Of a stretch of DNA of 12,220 nucleotides, positions 7,489-12,220 are shown one piece after another. Where the stretch lies: contig JAKURJ010000045.1 in the NCBI GenBank assembly GCA_022452125.1, positions 1-12,220 on the forward strand. The letters run 5' to 3'. The DNA comes from Candidatus Poseidoniaceae archaeon (GTDB taxonomy: Archaea > Thermoplasmatota > Poseidoniia > Poseidoniales > Poseidoniaceae). Position 1 is the first letter of the stretch, and every line of letters starts with the position of its first letter. The notes beneath the pieces are model-generated. The model did not search any database and was not told where the DNA came from. It worked only from the letters and a program-made list of their open reading frames with translations. The position numbers and the translations under genes were made by a program.

Positions 7489-8346
7489 TCATTCTTCTTC
7501 TAAATGTGGCGTTGGAGACCTCATCACCTGGAATAATTGGTACGTTGCTGGGAGAGATATCATCAACAGTAAAATTGTGATAATGATCACGGTTGGACCA
7601 CTAACATACTCACCTTCGGTGCCAATCGAATCAATTCCTCCGTCTGGATTGTAGTCATTTGCAGGCATAGATGAACCTGAAATCAGTGCGATGTAGCCCG
7701 GTTTTGATAGGACTATCACAAGTTTGTCACCACTTATGTCCACCGAATTAGATTGCGAGTAATTTGTGTGATTAGTGACTAAATTGGTCAGGTTTTCATC
7801 GTTATGCAACGTCCAAATATCAATTGACATATTGGTGAAATTACCCTCCAGTGAGATGTTTCCGTCCGCCAACGTGACATTTGAAATCCCAGAATAATTC
7901 GAATCATACTCAGAAACCAGAGAACTCAATTCTCTTGATTGAGTTGGTCCTGCAAAAATGTAGTGACCGTCTACTGCAAGTGTAGGGTATCCCCACAAGC
8001 CGTATACCTCAAGGAATCTGTCTTTTGATGCTTGCAACCAAAAGTCATCGCTAGAGGATGGCCTATGACTGAGAATGATTGATGAATCATCGGTAGCATT
8101 TCGCAGTTGGTCCTCTACAGCCGGGCATTCTTCACACCAATCAGCTCCATAATATTCGATTATGTGACTAGGGCGTGAAACACATGTTTGGTTTTCCTCT
8201 TCGCAATTCAGGTCGATTACCAAAACATCGGCAACATAGCCTTCAGAGTGCGCCCCTTGAATGCCGTGTGCATCCGAAATGCCCGGCAAAAATACAACCG
8301 TCGCAAATAGGCATGCAACAAGTATTGCCCTCATATTTTGGCGCAT
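7489..8346 (-). CDS. Secreted, membrane-tethered thioredoxin-like protein (CEEC active site)
   Basis: This 285-residue protein has an N-terminal signal sequence (about 5-26, hydrophobic AILVACLFATVVFLPG). A thioredoxin-like domain follows with active site YYGADWCEECP (Cys71, Cys74) and the conserved cis-proline stretch GLWGYPTL (Pro121). Then come a beta-rich region (about 150-235), a Gly-rich linker, a C-terminal membrane helix (about 252-270) and a short tail ending in LEEE. The catalytic domain should face outside, tethered by the C-terminal helix. Two further cysteines (48, 55) sit near the mature N-terminus. Ten N-X-S/T sequons suggest a heavily glycosylated surface protein. It is divergent from ctaA, so a part in folding or metallating oxidase subunits is plausible, though general disulfide exchange is equally possible. 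The start may be the ATG at 8346 or the one at 8334; the latter gives a cleaner signal peptide. Confidence 0.8.
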   Translation of the reverse strand: MRQNMRAILVACLFATVVFLPGISDAHGIQGAHSEGYVADVLVIDLNCEEENQTCVSRPSHIIEYYGADWCEECPAVEDQLRNATDDSSIILSHRPSSSDDFWLQASKDRFLEVYGLWGYPTLAVDGHYIFAGPTQSRELSSLVSEYDSNYSGISNVTLADGNISLEGNFTNMSIDIWTLHNDENLTNLVTNHTNYSQSNSVDISGDKLVIVLSKPGYIALISGSSMPANDYNPDGGIDSIGTEGEYVSGPTVIIITILLLMISLPATYQLFQVMRSPTPHLEEE

Positions 8347-8355
8347 GAAGTCCGG

Positions 8356-8365
8356 TTTGTTAAAA
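8356..8365. promoter_or_regulatory. AT-rich element between divergent ctaA and thioredoxin-like gene
   Basis: TTTGTTAAAA is the only TATA-like block in the 44-base gap. Its centre is about 30 bases before the ctaA ATG (8391) and about 28 bases before the alternative ATG (8334) of the opposite gene. It could thus serve leaderless transcripts in both directions. Neither start has a convincing Shine-Dalgarno sequence. Confidence 0.35.
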
Positions 8366-8390
8366 GGGAGCCTCTAACCCCCTAGAATCA

Positions 8391-9437
8391 ATGGAATCCA
8401 AATGGTTCCGCCGACCCTCCACTTTGCCTCTCGCGATTGCGATTATGGCAATGATGATCATAGTAGTAGGAGGTACGATTAGAATCTATGATGCTGGTGA
8501 ATCTTGCCCTGATTGGCCTCAATGTTTTGGTACGTGGGGATTTGATGTATCAGAGGAAGACCAAGGGATTTGGTATGATGAGACTGAAGAATACGATAGT
8601 CGAGGTCCTGACCAACGTTATACCACATTTGAGATATTCATCGAATGGATTCATCGCGTATTAGCGAGCCTTATGGCAATACCAGTTTTGGCCAATTTCC
8701 TGATTATATTGAAACGTAAAGAGCAATATGGGCCATCATTGGTCAAAATATCATTCTTCACAGGAATATTGCTTACAATCCAAGGTATAGCAGGTGCTGT
8801 AACCGTGCGGTTTGACAATGCGGATTGGTCTGTAGCACTTCATTTGGGGTTGGCTTGTTGTTTCGTTTACATTCTCCTATGGCAGTTCTTTGCAATGAGG
8901 AAAATTGAGGGTGCCAACTGGAAAGTTTTCTCTGTTCCAGAAGAATTCAAACAGAGTGAGAACAAGCGATATACAATACTCACTGGATCCATCTTTTTGT
9001 TGCTGATACTGGGAGCTTGGGTTTCATCTTCGCCAGATGCAAATCAAGGATGTTCAATCGGATTCCCTGACGCTTGGCCTAAGTGCCAAGGCGATGTTCT
9101 TCCAAGTTTGGATAATAGCGGTATCTTGGTTCAAATGGTTCACAGAATCGGTGCAGGTGTTGTGGGTCTAGCGCTAATTTTCGGCGTCATGAAGTTCAAA
9201 GAAAATGCTCGAGAGCAGGGTGTCCACGATGCCTATTCTAAATGCCTAGACACAGCTGGAGCATTTTGGCTAGCGAATGTATTCGTCGGCGGCCTGTACA
9301 TCGTTTATGCTAAGATGGGTGACTTCCCAGAAGGCCTTTCATTGCTGCATCTAGTGCTGGGTGTTGCAAGTTTCTTGAGTGCTTCCATCGGCTTGATGTT
9401 GTTGCGATTAAGCGAAGAAGGTGCCGAGGATGAATGA
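8391..9437 (+). CDS. ctaA: Heme A synthase CtaA/Cox15
   Basis: CtaA oxidises the C8 methyl group of heme O to a formyl group, giving heme A for aa3-type cytochrome oxidase. The 348-residue protein has the usual eight-helix, two-half architecture. Four conserved heme-ligand histidines are present: His88 in EWIHR, His151 in ALHLGLA, His251 in MVHRIGA and His320 in LLHLVLG. Each half also has a cysteine pair in its first external loop: CPDWPQC (39, 45) and CSIGFPDAWPKC (211, 222). This is the pattern of CtaA enzymes that keep loop cysteines, as in Bacillus. Other family marks are GGTIRIYDAGESCPDWP, QGIAGAVTV and GAWVSSS. The first external loop is long and acidic (about 50-80). The end of the gene overlaps the start of ctaB. 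A cytochrome oxidase is implied but not in the window. Confidence 0.95.
   Translation: MESKWFRRPSTLPLAIAIMAMMIIVVGGTIRIYDAGESCPDWPQCFGTWGFDVSEEDQGIWYDETEEYDSRGPDQRYTTFEIFIEWIHRVLASLMAIPVLANFLIILKRKEQYGPSLVKISFFTGILLTIQGIAGAVTVRFDNADWSVALHLGLACCFVYILLWQFFAMRKIEGANWKVFSVPEEFKQSENKRYTILTGSIFLLLILGAWVSSSPDANQGCSIGFPDAWPKCQGDVLPSLDNSGILVQMVHRIGAGVVGLALIFGVMKFKENAREQGVHDAYSKCLDTAGAFWLANVFVGGLYIVYAKMGDFPEGLSLLHLVLGVASFLSASIGLMLLRLSEEGAEDE
9418..9423 (+). promoter_or_regulatory. Shine-Dalgarno sequence of ctaB inside ctaA
   Basis: AAGGTG lies six bases before the ATG at 9430, within the last codons of ctaA. It favours that ATG over the in-frame GTG at 9421 and indicates coupled translation of the pair. 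Confidence 0.5.
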
Positions 9438-10506
9438 TAAGCCCGGCTTATTCACAATCTATCTGCAATTGATGAAATTGCGAGTAGTAGTGTTGTTACA
9501 GATTACCGCAATTTGTGCCATTGTTGCTCATGACTTGATGGTTAGAAGCGATGCGATATCTGGCGATAGAACCTGGTTGGATACGCTTCAAGAATCTTTG
9601 GTGACATTATTGGGAGGCACCTTGGCTGCTGGTGGTTCAAATGCAATCAATATGGTATATGACAGAGACATAGACCCAGGAATGTCAAGAACCAGAACTA
9701 GACCTATTCCAAATGGTTGGATTTCTCCTAATCATGCATTGATATTTGGAATTGCTATGGCTCTGCTGGGGTCAGCAGTATTCATTCCATTTCACTGGAA
9801 AGCGGCCTTCTGGTCATTGTTTTCTGTTCTATTCTACGTATTCATATACACAATATGGCTGAAAAGAAGGACTCCTCAGAACATAGTGATTGGTGGTATT
9901 GCAGGCTCGACCCCGCCTGTTATTGGCTGGATTGTGGCTGCTTCAGTAAATATTCCTGACAACATGAATCCATTTGACCTAGGGTCGCCAATTCCGTGGA
10001 TGCTGTTTATGCTGATTTTCGCGTGGACACCTCCTCATTTCTGGGCTTTAGCATTGTATCGAAGTGGTGAATATGGTAAGGTCGGAATTCCTATGTTACC
10101 CGATGTAAAAGGAGCAGAACGGACATTAAGAGAATCGAAGTTCTACTGCATTTTGCTATTCTTCATTGGCTCAGTTCCTTGTTTCTGGCCAGAATATGGT
10201 CTGCCGTTAGCTTGGGCTTTTATCTCTGGTTTCCTTACCCTTTGGTATTCAATATCGGTCTGGAAAATAGATCCTAATGAAGAACTGGATGCAAATGGAA
10301 GGATGCCACTTGCATTTGCCTCGTTTATGCGCTCTCTTGGATACCTTGCATGGATGTTCATTTCATTTGTATACATCGTAGCAGTTCCAAATGAATACAT
10401 CTGGCATTATACTGCTGCATTTATCATCGCAGTTCCTTTGGTCAACAAGTTAGCAGTTACGTGGAAAGATTCCAATAAGAATCGCAAAGTGCTCAATGCT
10501 GAGTAA
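9430..10506 (+). CDS. ctaB: Protoheme IX farnesyltransferase (heme O synthase) CtaB
   Basis: CtaB transfers a farnesyl group (or a longer archaeal prenyl group) to the vinyl side chain of heme B to make heme O, the substrate of CtaA. It belongs to the UbiA prenyltransferase superfamily. The first Asp-rich, Mg-diphosphate-binding motif is NMVYDRDID (Asn74, Asp78, Asp82), followed by SRTRTRPIPNG. The second conserved loop is AWTPPHFWALALYRSGEYGK with GIPMLPDVKGAERT after it. About eight or nine membrane helices are visible over 358 residues, slightly long because of the 35-55 loop after helix 1. I chose the ATG at 9430, which overlaps ctaA by 8 bases and has AAGGTG just upstream; a GTG at 9421 would add three residues. 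The tight overlap shows that the two heme-modifying enzymes form one operon. Confidence 0.95.
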   Translation: MNDKPGLFTIYLQLMKLRVVVLLQITAICAIVAHDLMVRSDAISGDRTWLDTLQESLVTLLGGTLAAGGSNAINMVYDRDIDPGMSRTRTRPIPNGWISPNHALIFGIAMALLGSAVFIPFHWKAAFWSLFSVLFYVFIYTIWLKRRTPQNIVIGGIAGSTPPVIGWIVAASVNIPDNMNPFDLGSPIPWMLFMLIFAWTPPHFWALALYRSGEYGKVGIPMLPDVKGAERTLRESKFYCILLFFIGSVPCFWPEYGLPLAWAFISGFLTLWYSISVWKIDPNEELDANGRMPLAFASFMRSLGYLAWMFISFVYIVAVPNEYIWHYTAAFIIAVPLVNKLAVTWKDSNKNRKVLNAE

Positions 10507-10526
10507 TCTCCTTGGTGCTGAACGCG

Positions 10527-10533
10527 CTTATTT
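10527..10533 (+). promoter_or_regulatory. Possible TATA box for the membrane protein gene at 10558
   Basis: CTTATTT is centred about 28 bases before the GTG at 10558. This would make that GTG the first codon of a leaderless mRNA and separate the gene from the ctaAB operon. Supported by spacing only. Confidence 0.3.
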
Positions 10534-10557
10534 GAATCTCGGGAATAACCGGCAAGA

Positions 10558-11436
10558 GTGCGTACAGAGTCTCTCTATGACAATTTTCTAGGCCCAAAGC
10601 CTAGCGAAAAGTTACGATTTGTCTGCGTTAGGGGTGCTATTTTTGGCTTCCTTTTACATCTATTACTCTGTATTTTGTATCAGTTTGGATTTATCGAATT
10701 AAGCGAGCAGTCCAGTGAATTGTTTGATTCATACCTTGATTCATTGTATACTCCTTTTTCGATATTTTTAGCATACGAAGTATACGAGTTAATTCGTACT
10801 ATACCCGAGTCATTTACCAATTCAATAGGTAAGCAATTTGAAATTATCACCCTATTAGTTGTCAGAGACATCCTCAAGAGGTTGTCAGATATCGATGCAT
10901 CAACAACTTCAGCAATCGATGATAGCATCACGATATTGGCGGTAGAATCGATAGCATTCCTGGTTTTGTTTTGTACAGCCTTACTATTCAAGAGAGCTGG
11001 GGGTAAGCAGGGTCAGAGTAATTTTGCCACTAGTAAACTGGACAATTTTATACTGCAGAAAAAATATCTCGCTATTCTATTGTTTGCTGTTTACATTCTT
11101 GTAGCAGTTTACTCGCTATCTTCTTGGACATTGGATGTATTAGAGGGAGAAGGCACTACTAATCGAACAATTTTCTTCCTAGATTTCTTTACAATCCTAA
11201 TCATGGCTGATATTCTAATTCTACTGATATCCTATCAGTACATCACAGATTTCTCGCATTTAGCAAGAAATACGGGGTTCATCCTGTCCACAGTCATTTT
11301 ACGAGTAGCAATAGCGAGCCCTGGAGTCTCTGGTGCGATCATGTTCATTCTCGCTGGAGGTTTGGGAATTGCAGTTCTCTGGCTTTCCACCCTGCTTAAC
11401 AAGAAAGAAAGTTATGATTTCGCTGAAGCAGAGTGA
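10558..11436 (+). CDS. Polytopic membrane protein of unknown function
   Basis: I do not recognise this 292-residue protein. It has six or seven probable membrane helices, near residues 24-46, 62-80, 127-145, 168-190, 203-227, 240-257 and 260-280. Between the second and third helices lies an amphipathic stretch with FTNSIGKQFEIITLLVVRD and LKRLSDID (about 87-118), mixing charged and hydrophobic residues. It could be a membrane-parallel helix or part of a channel-like domain. No catalytic motif stands out. The GTG start is the only likely one, since the next in-frame ATG falls far inside the protein (around residue 215). A TATA-like CTTATTT about 28 bases upstream fits a leaderless start there. 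It follows ctaB by 51 bases, so co-expression with heme A synthesis is possible but not required. It is convergent with tRNA-Ser. Confidence 0.7.
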   Translation: MRTESLYDNFLGPKPSEKLRFVCVRGAIFGFLLHLLLCILYQFGFIELSEQSSELFDSYLDSLYTPFSIFLAYEVYELIRTIPESFTNSIGKQFEIITLLVVRDILKRLSDIDASTTSAIDDSITILAVESIAFLVLFCTALLFKRAGGKQGQSNFATSKLDNFILQKKYLAILLFAVYILVAVYSLSSWTLDVLEGEGTTNRTIFFLDFFTILIMADILILLISYQYITDFSHLARNTGFILSTVILRVAIASPGVSGAIMFILAGGLGIAVLWLSTLLNKKESYDFAEAE

Positions 11437-11449
11437 CTTCGTATTGAAG

Positions 11450-11532
11450 CGCGGCGAGGGGGATTCGAACCCCCGTGGGAAGACCCATCGGATTAGCAAT
11501 CCGACGCAATGGCCAGGCTATGCGATCGCCGC
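11450..11532 (-). tRNA. tRNA-Ser (anticodon GCU)
   Basis: Read on the minus strand, this folds into a class II tRNA. There is a 7-bp acceptor stem (GCGGCGA with TCGCCGC), a short D-stem (GCA with TGC) around a GG-containing loop, and a 5-bp anticodon stem (TCGGA with TCCGA) with loop TTGCTAA. The anticodon is GCT (plus-strand 11495-11497), reading AGC and AGU. The long variable arm TGGG-TCTT-CCCA is the mark of serine tRNAs. The T-arm is GGGGG-TTCGAAT-CCCCC. The base after the acceptor stem is G, the serine discriminator. CCA is not encoded and there is no intron, both compatible with archaea. Confidence 0.97.
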
Positions 11533-11557
11533 AAGCAAACGGCCCACTTTGCTATTT

Positions 11558-11566
11558 GAGATAAAA
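11558..11566 (-). promoter_or_regulatory. TATA box of tRNA-Ser
   Basis: On the minus strand TTTTATCTC is centred about 30 bases before the first base of the mature tRNA at 11532. This fits an archaeal TATA box with initiation a few bases upstream of the tRNA. It lies in the 50-base gap between the stop codon of the upstream surface-protein gene and the tRNA. Confidence 0.5.
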
Positions 11567-11578
11567 CAGACGGTCTGT
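11566..11578. repeat. 13-base inverted repeat upstream of tRNA-Ser
   Basis: ACAGAC and GTCTGT form perfect 6-base arms around one central G. The repeat abuts the tRNA TATA box and lies 5 bases past the stop codon of the minus-strand gene. It could be a regulator-binding site or a chance palindrome; the single-base centre makes it unsuitable as an RNA hairpin without opening some pairs. Confidence 0.3.
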
Positions 11579-11582
11579 ATTC

Positions 11583-12220
11583 TCAGTTGAAGAAATCTTG
11601 GAATTCATCATCCAAATCTGAAGGGGCATTTGCAGCACGCCTTGCGATGACTCTCTTCATCCGCTTTCTCTTCTTCAAAATCAAAGGAAGTCCAACGAAA
11701 TTGATGATTATAGTAAGTAGCATTACCATACCAGCAATTTGGAAATTTTCGATTGTCATGTAATCCTGTAGGTCTCCTAGCCATTCCACTCCGTATGGTG
11801 GTTCTGGTTCTGGCTCAGGTTCAGGGATTCTGTATTCGTTGTATTGCCAATATTGGTCTTCGATGTATACTCTTTCAACATTTTGAGAAGGATAGTCTGC
11901 CAAAGTGAACTCATTTCCAACGCTATCTAGTGGCGTTAGAATGTAGTAGTACGTGCGGTAAGGCGCAATGCCATCATATTCTGTCCCAGATTGGACGAAT
12001 GTACCCTCTTCTCCTGGAACATTAACTAGTCCGGTTGCAATAGGTTCGATGTATCTCAAATCCACATCGATAGGTTTCTGTTCAATTCTGGATACGTTCC
12101 AAGATATGTTGCCCTCTGGTTCGTTATCTGGCCATGTCCACTTCAAAGTGACTTCATAGCAACGGTACCAATCATTGTACAAATCAAAACATGAAGTATC
12201 GTTGTTGTAGCTAACAACTG
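11583..12220 (-). CDS. Membrane-anchored surface protein with beta-rich ectodomain (5' truncated)
   Basis: The frame stays open to the right edge of the window with no convincing start. A TTG at 12182 lies in its middle, and upstream codons continue through SCFDLYNDWYRCYE, so the N-terminus is outside. The visible part starts with a beta-rich domain (EVTLKWTWP, ISWNVSRIEQ, YRTYYYILTPLDSVGNE). Its alternation of aromatic strands resembles a fibronectin type III or similar Ig-like fold; this is a guess from pattern. A Pro-Glu spacer (PEPEPEPEPP, around 11804-11833) follows, then one membrane helix (IAGMVMLLTIIINFVGLPLIL) and a basic tail KKRKRMKR ending in an acidic DLDDEFQDFFN. This makes a C-terminally anchored surface protein with its tail in the cytoplasm. 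Two sequons (NIS, NVS) are present. Function unknown. Confidence 0.75.
   Translation of the reverse strand, partial: VVSYNNDTSCFDLYNDWYRCYEVTLKWTWPDNEPEGNISWNVSRIEQKPIDVDLRYIEPIATGLVNVPGEEGTFVQSGTEYDGIAPYRTYYYILTPLDSVGNEFTLADYPSQNVERVYIEDQYWQYNEYRIPEPEPEPEPPYGVEWLGDLQDYMTIENFQIAGMVMLLTIIINFVGLPLILKKRKRMKRVIARRAANAPSDLDDEFQDFFN

Noticed and set aside
9421..9429. GTG at 9421 as start of ctaB
   Set aside because: The ATG at 9430 has a better-spaced Shine-Dalgarno sequence and adds no missing family residues by being shorter.
11437..11449. Small hairpin CTTC-GTATT-GAAG between the membrane protein stop and tRNA-Ser
   Set aside because: The stem is only 4 bp and no T-tract follows on either strand, so I do not call it a terminator.
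11333..11590. Plus-strand open frame of 85 codons
   Set aside because: It runs through the end of the membrane protein gene and across the whole tRNA-Ser gene, and has no supporting motif or start signal.
12180..12182. TTG at 12182 as the start of the right-end gene
   Set aside because: It lies inside a continuous beta-rich region, lacks a signal peptide or ribosome site, and the frame remains open to the window edge.

Overview
The window looks like a piece of an archaeal chromosome, most likely from an aerobic marine Thermoplasmatota lineage such as Marine Group II (Candidatus Poseidoniales). This assignment is inferred. The archaeal evidence is a PurP-type FAICAR synthetase, a short RpoK/Rpo6 RNA polymerase subunit, a tRNA-Ser gene without an encoded CCA end, and AT-rich TATA-like boxes about 26-30 bases upstream of several starts. 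Heme A biosynthesis genes and an O2-dependent tryptophan dioxygenase point to aerobic life. Many exported or membrane proteins carry N-glycosylation sequons and acidic, Pro/Glu-rich linkers. I see no mobile element, CRISPR array or phage gene, and no gene-free stretch longer than 300 bases.

Left part (1-4761, + strand). The 3' part of an ABC ATPase gene of the LolD/MacB type is followed after 9 bases by a permease gene with two FtsX-type modules. After 63 bases comes a membrane-anchored protein with a long charged helix and two nearly identical DUF2135-like domains. The three genes could form an envelope transport or remodelling unit. The ATPase-permease pairing is firm; the role of the third protein is not.

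Middle (4821-7410). purP (- strand) is divergent from a tryptophan 2,3-dioxygenase gene (+ strand), with an AT-rich shared promoter region between them. The dioxygenase gene ends one base from the convergent stop of rpoK (- strand). RpoK here has an unusually long insertion between its two conserved blocks.

Right-centre (7489-10506). A secreted, membrane-tethered thioredoxin-like protein with a CEEC active site (- strand) is divergent from ctaA-ctaB (+ strand), which overlap slightly. CtaB makes heme O from heme B and CtaA makes heme A from heme O, the cofactor of aa3-type terminal oxidases. The thioredoxin-like protein may help assemble the oxidase or mature Cys-containing envelope proteins, but this is inferred from position and topology only.

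Right end (10558-12220). A polytopic membrane protein of unknown function is followed, on the opposite strand, by tRNA-Ser(GCU) with a recognisable TATA box. Last comes the 3' part of a surface protein gene (- strand) encoding a beta-rich ectodomain, a Pro-Glu linker, one membrane helix and a basic cytoplasmic tail. Its 5' end lies beyond the window.
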